Positions 10,118 to 18,610 are shown, counted from the first letter of the stretch. The stretch is 64,000 bases of DNA from Mesorhizobium sp. (GCF_017306545.1 NZ_JAFKID010000016.1:115613-179612); one strand, 5' to 3'. Notes: generated from the letters alone by a model not told the origin. Numbers and translations are program-made.

Positions 10118-11017
10118 ATGCCAGTCATCTATCGACCTGCCCGTGCGCAAGATCTGGAGCGCGCCGACGCCCTTGTCGTCGCCAGCATCAACGATCTTAC
10201 CGGCCGCCATGGCTTCGGTCCGATGGCGGTGGCTCGGCCTCCCAGTTTTCAGCTTTTTTCCCTGAACGACGATGCCGGCGGGCTGTGGGTGGCGGAGGAC
10301 GCCGATGAAATCGTCGGCTTCGCCTGGAGCTGGGTCAGCGGCGACCTGTGGTTTCTGGCGCAATTGTTCGTATCGCCGGACCGGCAAGGCAGCGGCATCG
10401 GCAACGAATTGCTGAAAAGGACGCTGGACCATGCCCGGCTGTCAGGCGCTGGCAGCAAGGCCTTGATCACGTTCACGTTCAACACGGTGTCGCAAGGCCT
10501 TTACCTGCGGCATGGCATGTTCCCGCGATTTCCCATCTATATGGTCAGCGCGGCTCGGGACGGTGTGTCGGGCCGGTTGCGCGGCCCGCAACTCGATTAT
10601 CGTCCGCTGGAGGAAGCGCACCTTCCCGCCCTTGCCCGGATCGACGTCGAGGCGCTGGGCGTGTCGCGACAAAAGCATCACCGTTATCTGATCGGCGACA
10701 GCGCGACCCGAGGCTTTGCGCTCTACGTCGCGAACGAGTGCGCCGGCTACGTCTATATCGGCGAAGAAACCGGTCATATCGGCCCGCTGGCGGTCGTACG
10801 GCCCGGTTTTCTCGATGCCGCCTTCAGAACGGCGCTGCGGCTGGCCTGCGCGCGCGGCTCGCCCCAGGTCTCGGCTTTTGTTCCGGGGCTGGCCGAGCCG
10901 GCGCTGGCCGCGGCCATCGAGCACAGGATGCGCCTCACCTTTCCGATGGTCCTGATGTCGACGCAAGCCTTCGGCAACTGGTCGCAATACCTTCCCAGGA
11001 ATCCCGGTTTCATGTGA
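10118..11017 (+). CDS. GNAT-superfamily acetyltransferase, possibly with two GNAT-like halves
   Basis: A 299-residue protein. The first half (about 1-150) carries a complete GNAT core: LFVSPDRQGSGIGNELLKR contains the R/Q-x-x-G-x-G/A acetyl-CoA loop. The second half (about 155-299) has the same order of elements (PALARIDVEAL, GYVYIGEE, HIGPLAVVRPGFLDAA) without a clear acetyl-CoA loop. This suggests a duplicated GNAT with one degenerate copy. The ATG at 10118 is preceded by GGAGG. It is divergent from lgt with a 170-bp gap. Substrate unknown. Confidence 0.8.
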   Translation: MPVIYRPARAQDLERADALVVASINDLTGRHGFGPMAVARPPSFQLFSLNDDAGGLWVAEDADEIVGFAWSWVSGDLWFLAQLFVSPDRQGSGIGNELLKRTLDHARLSGAGSKALITFTFNTVSQGLYLRHGMFPRFPIYMVSAARDGVSGRLRGPQLDYRPLEEAHLPALARIDVEALGVSRQKHHRYLIGDSATRGFALYVANECAGYVYIGEETGHIGPLAVVRPGFLDAAFRTALRLACARGSPQVSAFVPGLAEPALAAAIEHRMRLTFPMVLMSTQAFGNWSQYLPRNPGFM

Positions 11018-11108
11018 CCGTAAGCGACGGCGGCTCCTGAAAACGGTCTGCCTGCTTGCATTCCCCGCCGATGCTCACTAGGTCAGATCGACCACGCGAG
11101 GATTTGCC

Positions 11109-11408
11109 ATGTCGACCGGACCGAACCGCATTCTCGATGAATTCGCCAAGCTGATGACCGATGCGGCGGGCGCGGCGCAAGGGGTGCGGCGCGAGGTCGA
11201 GACGGCTTTTCGCGCGCAGGCCGAGCGCATCCTCGCCACGATGGACGTGGTGCAGCGCGAGGAATTCGAGGCCGTGCGCGAGATGGCGGTCAAGGCACGC
11301 GAGGAGAACGCCCAACTGTCGGCGCGCCTCGAAGCGCTGGAGGCGAAGCTCGCCGGCAGCACGGAAGCCCCCGCCGGCGCCGCGGCCAAGCCCCGCGCCC
11401 GCAAATAA
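11109..11408 (+). CDS. UbiK/BMFP-family accessory factor
   Basis: A 99-residue, largely helical protein: an N-terminal amphipathic segment (NRILDEFAKLMTDAAGAAQG) and a coiled-coil C-terminal half (about 40-80, AKAREENAQLSARLEALEAKL-like heptads). This is the membrane-fusogenic BMFP family, whose enterobacterial member UbiK assists ubiquinone biosynthesis. The tail is Ala/Pro/Lys-rich. It is followed by a 314-bp gap dense in GANTC sites. Confidence 0.8.
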   Translation: MSTGPNRILDEFAKLMTDAAGAAQGVRREVETAFRAQAERILATMDVVQREEFEAVREMAVKAREENAQLSARLEALEAKLAGSTEAPAGAAAKPRARK

Positions 11409-11722
11409 TCGCTAAACTTTTCCACAATGCACGATTCGGGAAAAGCGCTTTGGCGTGAATCCCTTACCGGCTTTGCGTGAATCGGCGCGGCAGCGCTTTC
11501 CACACCCGTATGACGCTGCGTGAAAAATTGGGCTGGTCACGCGACTCCCGATCAATAGACTGAATTTGCTGCATGATTCGGAGCGAGTCAGGCAGCCGGG
11601 CGGTGTGGTTCCGGTCATGGGTTGTTGCGTCGCGCAGTCATGACCGTCCGGGTTCTTAAAACGTGTTCGTTGCGTGCCTCCCACGGAGCGTGGCGGCGCT
11701 CCATCGAACGACAGGAAGCATC
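11409..11722. promoter_or_regulatory. Intergenic region with six GANTC (CcrM-type) sites
   Basis: There is no credible ORF in this 314-bp gap. GANTC occurs at 11433, 11457, 11479, 11543, 11575 and 11585, six sites in 157 bp. The second and third sit in a direct repeat of GCGTGAATC. In alphaproteobacteria GANTC is methylated by CcrM, and sites in promoters can make transcription depend on the cell cycle. The region is the presumed promoter of the YbjN gene. Confidence 0.5.
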
Positions 11723-12223
11723 ATGGAACTTCTGGAACTCGAAATTTCCCGCGAGATTCATCCGGTGGATGTCATCGAGCAGGTGGCGCACAACAACGAC
11801 TGGTCGTTCGAGCGCGCCGGCGACGACGAAATCTCCATCTCGGTGGCCGGCACCTGGACCGATTATCACGTCTCCTTCTCATGGATGGAGGATTTCGAGG
11901 CGCTGCACCTGGCCTGCGCTTTCGACATCAAGGTGCCGGAGGCGCGCGCGCTGGAAGTGATGCGGCTGCTTTCGCTCATCAACGAGCAGATGCTGTTCGG
12001 CCATTTCGACCTGTGGGAGCAGGAGGGCGCCATCATGTTCCGGCAGTCGCTGCTGCTGGCCGGCGGCGTCGAACCCTCCAGCCAGCAGGTCGAGGTCTTG
12101 CTGTCTTCGGCGCTGGAGGCCTGCGAGTGCTATTTTCAGGCCTTCCAGTTCGTCGTCTGGTCGGGCACGTCGGCCAAGGACGCGCTGTCCAGCGTGTTGT
12201 TCGAAACCCACGGCAACGCCTGA
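11723..12223 (+). CDS. YbjN-domain protein
   Basis: A 166-residue protein beginning MELLELEISREIHPVDVIEQ, a typical YbjN (type III secretion chaperone-like fold) sequence. HNNDWSFERAGDDEISISVAGTW and the hydrophobic LALAFDIKV-like core follow. The ATG at 11723 has AGGAAG upstream. YbjN proteins are implicated in stress and motility phenotypes, but no biochemical role is fixed. The CsaA-like gene starts 10 nt downstream, so the two are probably one operon. Confidence 0.82.
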   Translation: MELLELEISREIHPVDVIEQVAHNNDWSFERAGDDEISISVAGTWTDYHVSFSWMEDFEALHLACAFDIKVPEARALEVMRLLSLINEQMLFGHFDLWEQEGAIMFRQSLLLAGGVEPSSQQVEVLLSSALEACECYFQAFQFVVWSGTSAKDALSSVLFETHGNA

Positions 12224-12233
12224 GCGGCCCGGT

Positions 12234-12593
12234 ATGGCTTCGGACAGCGGGCTGAAGCCCGAGATCGCCTTCGCCGATTTCGACAAGGTCGATATCCGCG
12301 CCGGCACCATCGTCGCCGCCGAGCCGTTTCCGGAGGCGCGCAAGCCGGCGTTCAAGCTGAGGATCGATTTCGGGCCGGAGATCGGTGTGAAGCGGTCGTC
12401 GGCGCAGATCACCAGATATTATGCGCCCGATACGCTGGTCGGCCGGCAGGTCTTTGCGGTGGTGAATTTCCCGCCGCGCCAGATCGGGCCGTTCATGTCG
12501 GAAGTGCTGACGCTCGGCTTCCCGGACGGGGAGGGCAATGTCGTGCTCGGCGCCATCGAGCGCAAGGTGCCGGACGGCGGGCGGCTGTTTTAA
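12234..12593 (+). CDS. csaA: CsaA-like tRNA-binding protein
   Basis: A 119-residue single OB-fold protein: FADFDKVDIRAGTIVAAE, KPAFKLRIDFGPEIGVKRSS and GRQVFAVVNFPPRQIGPFMS are the characteristic strands of the Trbp111/EMAP domain. ITRYY lies in the RNA-binding face. In Bacillus, CsaA has secretion-chaperone activity; the fold binds tRNA. The family is normally dimeric. It is 10 nt after the YbjN gene. Confidence 0.9.
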   Translation: MASDSGLKPEIAFADFDKVDIRAGTIVAAEPFPEARKPAFKLRIDFGPEIGVKRSSAQITRYYAPDTLVGRQVFAVVNFPPRQIGPFMSEVLTLGFPDGEGNVVLGAIERKVPDGGRLF

Positions 12594-12623
12594 GCACCGC
12601 CGGCGCCCTGCCGGAGAAGCCGA

Positions 12624-14072
12624 TCAGGCCGGTATCCTGATGACGGCGCGCAGGCCGCCCAGCGGACTGTCTTCCAGCACGATGTCGCCGCCGTGGCTGC
12701 GGGCGATGTCGCGGGCGATGGCGAGGCCGAGGCCGGTGCCGCTGGAATCGAGGTTGCGCGCCTGGTCGAGCCGCACGAACGGCTTGAACACCTCTTCGCG
12801 CTTGGCGGGCGGTATGCCTGGGCCGTCGTCGTCGACGGTGACGACGAGCGAGCCCTTGCCGTGGATTGCATTGACCTCGACCGCCTTGGCGTAGCGGAAT
12901 GCGTTGCCGACGATGTTGGAGAGCAGCCGGGTGAACGCTTTCGGGCGCACCAGCACCTCGCGGTCGCCGGTCAGGGCGGTGGAGAGCTTACGCCGGCGCA
13001 AGGCCGCCTCTTCGGCCAGCTTGGTGAAGCAGGCTTCGAGGTCGAATCGGCCGGTATCCTCGGCCGCCTCGCCGCGGGCAAAGGCGATATAGCCTTCCAG
13101 CATCGACTGCATATCGTCGATGTCCTGGTTCATGGCTTCGATGTCGCCCTTCTTGCCGGTCAGCGCCAGTTGCAGCTTGAAACGGGTGAGGATGGTCCTG
13201 AGATCGTGGCTGACGCCGGTCAGCATCGCCGTGCGCTGCTCGATCTGCCGCTCGATGCGCTCGCGCATCTGGATGAAGGCGACGCCGGCGCGCCGCACTT
13301 CCTCGGCGCCGCGTGGCCGGAAATCCTGCCGCATCGGTCGGCCCTTGCCGAAGCTTTCGGCCGCTTCCGCCAGCGCCAGGATCGGCCTGATCTGGTTGCG
13401 CAGGAAGGGAATGGCGATCATCAGCAAAACGACGGAGGTGCCGACCATCCAGATCAGGAAGATGTGGGTGTTGGAGGCATAGGCCTGGCTGCGGCGCACG
13501 AAGACGCGCAGCACCTTGTTCTCGAGCTGGACGCGCACTTCCACGATGTTGGAGTTGCCGACCGTGTCGATCCAGAACGGCCGGTTGATCTGGCGCGTGA
13601 TTTCCGCCGACAGCGTTTCGTCGAGGATGGAGAAGAACGGCTTCGGCCCCGGCGGCGGCAGCGGGTCGGGCGGCAGGAGGTCGACCTTCAACTGCATGCG
13701 GTCCTGGGCGATGCGGATGATGTTGGCGTAGTCGGCGTCGTGCGGGTACGTCTCCATCAGGTCGATGATGGCGGAAATGTCGCGCACCACCGCTTGCGAC
13801 AGGCGCAGCGTCACCGTCTGCCAATGCCGCTCCATGAAGACGAAGGCGACGACGGATTGCAGCAGGAACATCGGCGCGATGACGATGATGAGGGAGCGGG
13901 CGTAGAGCCGCTTCGGCATATAGAGCGACACCAGCCGCCAGAACCGGCGCCAGGCGTCGCGCATGCGGCCGAGCGCGCCGGCAAGCGCGCGCCTGTGTTT
14001 GCCTTCCTGCAATTCGGTCGTCGCCATGGTCCCGCCGGCACGGACAGGCTCCTGCCGGTCCGTCGCCGCCAT
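12624..14072 (-). CDS. Sensor histidine kinase, EnvZ-like
   Basis: An inner-membrane sensor of 482 residues. Two membrane spans (about residues 50-72 and 205-228) flank a periplasmic domain of about 130 residues, followed by HAMP. The phosphoacceptor box GVSHDLRTILTRFK is near 290, the N box SNIVGNAFRYAKAV near 385, G1 DDDGPGIPPAKR and G2 SSGTGLGLAIARDIARS near the end. It starts one nucleotide after the petR stop, so the kinase and PetR form a two-component pair. A downstream ATG at codon 16 is an alternative start. The signal sensed is unknown. Confidence 0.92.
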   Translation of the reverse strand: MAATDRQEPVRAGGTMATTELQEGKHRRALAGALGRMRDAWRRFWRLVSLYMPKRLYARSLIIVIAPMFLLQSVVAFVFMERHWQTVTLRLSQAVVRDISAIIDLMETYPHDADYANIIRIAQDRMQLKVDLLPPDPLPPPGPKPFFSILDETLSAEITRQINRPFWIDTVGNSNIVEVRVQLENKVLRVFVRRSQAYASNTHIFLIWMVGTSVVLLMIAIPFLRNQIRPILALAEAAESFGKGRPMRQDFRPRGAEEVRRAGVAFIQMRERIERQIEQRTAMLTGVSHDLRTILTRFKLQLALTGKKGDIEAMNQDIDDMQSMLEGYIAFARGEAAEDTGRFDLEACFTKLAEEAALRRRKLSTALTGDREVLVRPKAFTRLLSNIVGNAFRYAKAVEVNAIHGKGSLVVTVDDDGPGIPPAKREEVFKPFVRLDQARNLDSSGTGLGLAIARDIARSHGGDIVLEDSPLGGLRAVIRIPA

Positions 14073-14073
14073 T

Positions 14074-14793
14074 CTATTCCACGCTCAGCCGATAGCCGAT
14101 ACCACGCACGGTCTGCAACCAGACGGGATTGGACGGGTCGCGCTCGATCTTGCGGCGCAGCCGGTTGATCTGGACGTCGATCGTGCGTTCGCCGACTTCC
14201 GAATCGTCGCCGACCAGTTCGTGACGGGGGATCGTCTCGCCGGCCCGCGCGGCGAAGATCGCCAGGATCTCCTGCTCGCGATCCGTCAGCTTCAAGGATT
14301 CGCCGCCGCGCTTCAGTTCGCGCTTGGCGATCTGGAAGGTGTAGGGGCCGAAGACGAGCTGTTCCACCTTGGGCGTGGCGGCGGGGCCGCCGCGGCGCAG
14401 GATGTTGTTGATGCGCAGGATCAGTTCGCGCGGATCGAAGGGCTTCGGCAGGTAGTCGTCGGCGCCGGCCTCCAGGCCGGTGATGCGGCTGTCGGTTTCC
14501 GACAGCGCCGTCAGCATCAGGATCGGCACTTCCTTCTGCGCGCGCAGCGCCTTGGTCAGTTCGACGCCGCTCTCTCCCGGCATCATGACGTCGAGGATCA
14601 GCATGTCGAAATCGAGCCCGACCAGCTTGCGGCGCGCCTCGTCGGAATTGCCCGCCACGGTGACGCGGAAGCCGTTCTCGGTCAGATATTGCCTGAGCAG
14701 GTTGCGGATGCGGGTGTCGTCGTCGACCACCAGGAGATGCGGAGCATCGTCGTCCGGTGCCGCCGGGTGATCGACCCTTTCATTGCTTTCCAT
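14074..14793 (-). CDS. petR: OmpR-family response regulator PetR
   Basis: A 239-residue regulator with a receiver domain (LLVVDDDTRIRNLLRQYL; phospho-acceptor in LILDVMMPGESG; Lys in DDYLPKPFDPREL). A winged-helix DNA-binding domain follows (ELVGDDSEVGERTIDVQINRL, WLQTVRGIGYRL). The ATG at 14793, preceded by AGGA, is favoured over an upstream TTG. Position downstream of a MarR-type gene reproduces the petP-petR arrangement first described in Rhodobacter capsulatus and conserved in rhizobia. The symbol rests on that context. Confidence 0.9.
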   Translation of the reverse strand: MESNERVDHPAAPDDDAPHLLVVDDDTRIRNLLRQYLTENGFRVTVAGNSDEARRKLVGLDFDMLILDVMMPGESGVELTKALRAQKEVPILMLTALSETDSRITGLEAGADDYLPKPFDPRELILRINNILRRGGPAATPKVEQLVFGPYTFQIAKRELKRGGESLKLTDREQEILAIFAARAGETIPRHELVGDDSEVGERTIDVQINRLRRKIERDPSNPVWLQTVRGIGYRLSVE

Positions 14794-14812
14794 GTCGGTG
14801 TCCTGGCATTGC

Positions 14813-15325
14813 TCAGCTTGAATCACGGGGCAGAATGTCAATCTGCGCTCTTAGTTCCGGATTGACCATCGCTTTCAGGAAATGCTCGACGGAGCTCCTG
14901 TCGGCGATGCCGGCATCCTGCAATGCCGCAGCGATGCGGCGCGACTGTGGCCGCGCCAGCGCCAGGGCCAGCGAGCGGCCCTTGGCGGTGGGGTAGAGTT
15001 CGCGCTGGCGCCGGTCGCGCGGCCCTTGCACCTGGACGATGTGACCGGTGTCGATGAGCTGTTTCAAGACGCGCGCCAGCGACTGCTTGGTGATCTTGAG
15101 CACGTCGAGAAGCTCGGCCACCGTCAGGCCGGGACGGCGGTTGACGAAGTGCAGCACGCGATGATGGGCGCGGCCGAAACCGTAGTCGGCGAGGATCTGG
15201 TCCGGGTCCGAGGTGAAGTCGCGATAGGCGAAGAACACCAGCTCGATCAGCGCGAAGTCGATGCCGTCTTCGTCGGCGACGGCGGTCCTGATCGGCGTTG
15301 CGGCTTCTGACGGTCTGGCGGCCAT
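14813..15325 (-). CDS. petP: MarR-family regulator PetP
   Basis: A 170-residue winged-helix regulator: YGFGRAHHRVLHFVNRRPGLTVAELLDVLKITKQSLARVLKQL is split here into its two helices around GLTVAELLDV and KQSLARVLKQLID. The wing is QGPRDRRQRELYPTAKG. The ATG at 15325 begins the conserved domain. It is first in the petP-petR-kinase operon and divergent from ilvE, with 231 bp between. The near-palindrome GTCAGTAGTGTTGAC at 15350-15365 is a candidate self-operator. Confidence 0.85.
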   Translation of the reverse strand: MAARPSEAATPIRTAVADEDGIDFALIELVFFAYRDFTSDPDQILADYGFGRAHHRVLHFVNRRPGLTVAELLDVLKITKQSLARVLKQLIDTGHIVQVQGPRDRRQRELYPTAKGRSLALALARPQSRRIAAALQDAGIADRSSVEHFLKAMVNPELRAQIDILPRDSS

Positions 15326-15556
15326 AACGGTTCCGTATATCCGAAATATGTCAGTAGTGTTGACGTAATTCCGCTGCGATGCTAATTTTCGACAAGCTTT
15401 AGGGCCGATTGCGCACGAAAAGGCAAGGCGGGGCTGAGTTTTCGAAGCTTCCTGAGTTTGCCACCCTGCCGTTCGGGGCCTACGCTTCATATCCGGCCGC
15501 CTCGACGCGACTGAACGAAATCAACGACAAGCGGGCGGCCCCCGCGGGAGGTAAAA

Positions 15557-16447
15557 ATGGCAGTTTCCTTCGACCGGCTTGAAGGTTTCATCTGGATGAA
15601 CGGCGAGTTCGTCAAATGGGCGGACGCCAAAATTCACGTGCTGACGCATGGCCTGCACTACGCCAGCGCCGTTTTCGAGGGCGAGCGCGCCTATGGCGGC
15701 GAGATTTTCAAGCTGACGGAACATACCGAGCGCCTGCATGAATCGGCCCGTATCCTCGGCTTCACCGTTCCCTATTCGGTCGCCGAGATCGACGACGCCT
15801 GCCGCGAACTGCTCAAGAAGCAGGGCTTCAAGGATGCTTATGTGCGTCCCATTGCCTTCCGCGGCAGCGAGCAGATGGGCGTTTCGGCGCAGAACAACCG
15901 CATCAACGTCGCCATCGCCATCTGGCAATGGCCGAGCTATTTCGACCCGGCGCAGAAGCTGAAGGGCATCCGGCTCGACCTCGCCGAATACCGCCGGCCC
16001 GATCCGCGCACGGCGCCGTCAAAGTCGAAGGCGGCCGGCCTTTATATGATCTGCACCATCTCCAAGCACGCCGCCGAGGCCAAGGGCTACGCGGACGCCA
16101 TGATGCTGGACTGGCGCGGCCAGGTGGCCGAGGCGACCGGCGCCAATATCTTCTTCGTCAAGGACGGCAAGGTGCATACGCCGACGCCGGACTGCTTCCT
16201 CGACGGCATCACGCGCCGCACGGTGATCGGGCTGGCGCGCGACCGCGGCCTGGAGGTGGTCGAGCGGGTGATCATGCCGGACGAACTGGAAGGCTTCGAA
16301 CAGTGCTTCCTCACAGGCACGGCCGCCGAGGTGACGCCGGTGTCCGAAATCGGGCCGTACCGATTCGAGGTCGGCGAGATCGCCAGGACGCTGATGAACG
16401 ATTATTCCGCCGCCGTGCAGCCGAAGCACGCGATTGCTGCGGAATAG
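15557..16447 (+). CDS. ilvE: Branched-chain amino acid aminotransferase
   Basis: A fold-type IV PLP enzyme of 296 residues catalysing the last step of Val, Leu and Ile synthesis with glutamate as amino donor. Seen: HGLHYASAVFEGERAY, RLHESARIL, YVRPIAFRGSEQMG, the PLP lysine in SKSKAAGLYM, and the class IV signature EATGANIFFVKDGKVHTP with GITRRTVIGLARD. The ATG follows GGGAGGTAAAA. A strong terminator lies 28 nt downstream. Confidence 0.95.
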   Translation: MAVSFDRLEGFIWMNGEFVKWADAKIHVLTHGLHYASAVFEGERAYGGEIFKLTEHTERLHESARILGFTVPYSVAEIDDACRELLKKQGFKDAYVRPIAFRGSEQMGVSAQNNRINVAIAIWQWPSYFDPAQKLKGIRLDLAEYRRPDPRTAPSKSKAAGLYMICTISKHAAEAKGYADAMMLDWRGQVAEATGANIFFVKDGKVHTPTPDCFLDGITRRTVIGLARDRGLEVVERVIMPDELEGFEQCFLTGTAAEVTPVSEIGPYRFEVGEIARTLMNDYSAAVQPKHAIAAE

Positions 16448-16474
16448 CTAAAATTCTTTTCTTTTCAAAGTGAT

Positions 16475-16500
16475 GGGGCGGCTCTTCGGCCGCCCCTTTT
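16475..16500 (+). terminator. Rho-independent terminator of ilvE
   Basis: Stem GGGGCGGC/GCCGCCCC around loop TCTTCG, followed by TTTT. Confidence 0.85.
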
Positions 16501-16592
16501 CGTTCGAAGCCTCGTCATTTGACTTTCGCCGAATTCAGCGTCTCATGGTGCCCATCGCCAGCGAGGCTGGCGGCTCAGGAGGGACTACGATC

Positions 16593-16895
16593 ATGGAAAC
16601 TCTTCTTCCCATCATTGTTCAGATCGTCACCGGCATCATCGGCGGCCAGGCGGTCGGCGCGGCCGTCAAGCAGGCGGCGATGAGCCAGCTGCCGAAGATT
16701 CTCAGCGGCGCTATCGGCGGCGTGGCGGGCGGCGCGATCCTCGGCAAGCTCATGGGCGCCGGCATCGATCCGGCAGCGGTGGCCAGCGCCGTCTCCAGCG
16801 GGTCGTTCAACGTGCAGAACATCGTCGGTGGCGTCGGCGGCGGCGCAATCCTGACGGCCATCGTCGGCGCCGTCATGAATTCGATGAAGAAGTAA
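16593..16895 (+). CDS. Small glycine-rich hydrophobic protein of unknown function
   Basis: A 100-residue protein made of three Gly/Ala-rich hydrophobic segments: IVQIVTGIIGGQAVGAAV, GAIGGVAGGAILGKLMGAG and IVGGVGGGAILTAIVGAV. GxxxG-type glycine zippers recur in each. It ends in MNSMKK. Such zippers pack helices in membranes, so it may be an oligomeric membrane protein. The ATG has AGGAGGG upstream, and the gene has its own terminator. I do not recognise a named family. Confidence 0.7.
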   Translation: METLLPIIVQIVTGIIGGQAVGAAVKQAAMSQLPKILSGAIGGVAGGAILGKLMGAGIDPAAVASAVSSGSFNVQNIVGGVGGGAILTAIVGAVMNSMKK

Positions 16896-16916
16896 GCGAT
16901 CGCATTTCGATGCGGC

Positions 16917-16942
16917 ATGGGCGGCTTCGGCCGCCCATTTTC
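16917..16942 (+). terminator. Rho-independent terminator with TTCG loop
   Basis: Stem ATGGGCGGC/GCCGCCCAT closed by a TTCG tetraloop and followed by TTTTC, 22 nt after the small glycine-rich gene. Confidence 0.85.
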
Positions 16943-17005
16943 GTTCCGGCTCTGGTTTCGGGCGGCTTTCCCTTCTACATCGGTCGAAACGGATGAAAGG
17001 AAGCC

Positions 17006-17644
17006 ATGGGCCAGCTCAATGCCGGCATCGTCCCGGTCACGCCATTCCAGCAGAACTGCGCCATTCTCTTCGACGAGGAGGAGAAGCGCGGCGTCGTCGT
17101 CGATCCCGGCGGGGATGTCGATCGCATCCTTGCCGCGCTTCGGAACAACGGCATCACCGCGGAGGCGATCTGGATCACGCACGGCCATATCGACCACGCC
17201 GGCGGCGCGATGGAACTGAAGGAAGCGCTGGGCGTCGACATCGTCGGCCCGCACGAAGCCGACCGGTTCCTGCTCGACAATCTGGAGACGCAGGCGGCCC
17301 GCTACGGCATGGCGAACGTCCGCAATTGCGTGCCGGACCGGTTCCTCGCGGAAGGCGACACCGCATCCTTCGCCGGCCATGCGTTCGAGGTACTGCATTG
17401 CCCCGGCCATGCGCCGGGCCATGTCGTCTTCTACAATCGGGCGGCGAAGTTCGCCCATGTCGGCGACGTGCTGTTCCACGGCTCGGTCGGGCGCACGGAC
17501 CTGCCGGGCGGCGACCATGCGGCGCTGATGCGCTCGATCAAGGAAAAGCTCCTGCCGCTGGGCGACGACATCGGTTTTTTGTGCGGACACGGACCGGGCG
17601 GGCGTTTCGGCGAAGAGCGACGCAGCAACCCGTTCCTCGTCTGA
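17006..17644 (+). CDS. Metallo-beta-lactamase-fold hydrolase, YcbL/glyoxalase II-like
   Basis: A 212-residue cytoplasmic hydrolase with two metal sites: THGHIDHAGG (about 53-62), HCPGHAPGHVVF (about 130-142), HVGDVLFHGSVGRTDLPGGD and the final GHGPGG. Order and length match YcbL-type glyoxalase II-like enzymes rather than full glyoxalase II, which has an extra C-terminal substrate domain. The start is an ATG 7 nt after GAAAGGAAG. A bidirectional terminator separates it from the next, convergent gene. Confidence 0.88.
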   Translation: MGQLNAGIVPVTPFQQNCAILFDEEEKRGVVVDPGGDVDRILAALRNNGITAEAIWITHGHIDHAGGAMELKEALGVDIVGPHEADRFLLDNLETQAARYGMANVRNCVPDRFLAEGDTASFAGHAFEVLHCPGHAPGHVVFYNRAAKFAHVGDVLFHGSVGRTDLPGGDHAALMRSIKEKLLPLGDDIGFLCGHGPGGRFGEERRSNPFLV

Positions 17645-17699
17645 CCGGAGCACGGCACGGCGGCCCGATTTCATTCCGGTTCCATAGAGACTGCAATGA

Positions 17700-17728
17700 A
17701 AAACGCCGCCCGTTGGGCGGCGCTTTTC
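17700..17728. terminator. Bidirectional terminator
   Basis: Stem CGCCGCCC/GGGCGGCG with loop GTT. A T-run follows on both strands (CTTTTCC on plus, GTTTTTC on minus). It separates the convergent hydrolase and BA14K genes. Confidence 0.85.
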
Positions 17729-17758
17729 CGGAGGCAGGGAACGTCCGTTTGTCGAGCG

Positions 17759-18172
17759 TCAGTTGGCGACGCAGAAGTGCTGTTCGCCGTCATAGCCCGT
17801 AAAGGTGCCGGTGCGGGCATCGAAGCTGCGGTAGCGGTCCGAGCAGTATTCGTACCAGTTGCGCGTCCACGGCTCGATGCCGCCGCGATAGGTCACGACC
17901 GGCGCACGGCGCACCACGATCGGCCTGCGGCGCACCACGTAGGCTGGTTCGCCGTAGTCGTCGTAATAATAGTCGCGTGGCGGAGGCGGCTGCGAGGCCA
18001 GCGCGCCGCCGATCAGGGCGCCGGCGGCCAGGCCGACAATGCCGGCGGCGACGGCATCGCCGCCATGGCGATGGTGACGCCAGCGCCAGTCGTCGGCATG
18101 GGCGGGAAGGGTTGCCATGGTCGTCGCCGCCAGGGCGGCGGACAGCACGGCGGTCTTGACGAAGCGGTTCAT
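17759..18172 (-). CDS. BA14K-family secreted protein
   Basis: A 137-residue protein with a signal peptide (about 1-25, ending ATLPAHA), a His-rich stretch, a hydrophobic glycine-zipper segment (VAAGIVGLAAGALIGGALA) and a Pro/Tyr/Arg-rich linker. The C-terminal BA14K motif reads YEYCSDRYRSFDARTGTF...GYDGEQHFC. The family was named for the immunoreactive 14-kDa lectin-like Brucella protein and is widespread in rhizobia. The ATG at 18172 is chosen because AAGGAGACCGTC precedes it. Confidence 0.85.
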   Translation of the reverse strand: MNRFVKTAVLSAALAATTMATLPAHADDWRWRHHRHGGDAVAAGIVGLAAGALIGGALASQPPPPRDYYYDDYGEPAYVVRRRPIVVRRAPVVTYRGGIEPWTRNWYEYCSDRYRSFDARTGTFTGYDGEQHFCVAN

Positions 18173-18260
18173 GACGGTCTCCTTCATGCCGGCCCGCCAT
18201 TGGCGCTGCGGCCGGCTCTGCATGACCTATTAAGAAACCGTGGCTGAACGGAGGCTGAAC

Positions 18261-18290
18261 AAAACCGACGCCGGACTTCGGCGTCGATTG
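18261..18290 (-). terminator. Terminator of the first cspA paralogue
   Basis: On the minus strand, stem CGACGCC/GGCGTCG is followed by GGTTTTG. It lies about 50 nt past the cold-shock gene stop. Confidence 0.75.
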
Positions 18291-18338
18291 CCGACCGCAA
18301 CCTTGAGGCAGGCCCTTTGGCCCGCGAAAGTCGGTCGG

Positions 18339-18554
18339 TCAGCCGCCGACCGACAGGTTGACCGCCTTCGGCCCTTTGCCGCGCTTGTCGGGCTCGGTGT
18401 CGAAGGTCACTTTCTGTCCGTCTTCGAGACCGGGAAGCCCCGACGCCTGCACCGCCGAGATGTGCACGAAGACGTCCTTGGCCCCATCGTCCGGCGTGAT
18501 GAAGCCGAAGCCCTTGGCATGATTGAAGAATTTGACGGTGCCGGTCTGCGGCAT
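18339..18554 (-). CDS. CspA-family cold-shock protein (copy 1)
   Basis: A 71-residue single cold-shock domain that binds single-stranded nucleic acid. RNP1 is KGFGFI (about 14-19) and RNP2 is VFVHIS (about 27-32). It starts [11 protein letters not shown], with GAGGAG upstream on the minus strand. It is 77% or so identical by eye to copy 2 (18782-18994) and shares its C-terminal KGPKAVNL. The short leader carries a sequence element also found upstream of copy 2. Confidence 0.95.
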   Translation of the reverse strand: MPQTGTVKFFNHAKGFGFITPDDGAKDVFVHISAVQASGLPGLEDGQKVTFDTEPDKRGKGPKAVNLSVGG

Positions 18555-18584
18555 GGGAGAGCTCCTCTTATCCCATAAAGTCAC

Positions 18585-18610
18585 GGTCTCCGGGCCGGCA
18601 AATGCCCGAA
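18585..18610 (-). promoter_or_regulatory. Upstream element shared by two cspA genes (copy 1)
   Basis: On the minus strand the element begins TTCGGGCATTTGC and ends CCGGAGACC. A nearly identical block occurs at 19163-19186 before the second csp gene. Here it ends about 30 nt before the start codon. Function is unknown; a common promoter or leader motif is inferred. Confidence 0.5.
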
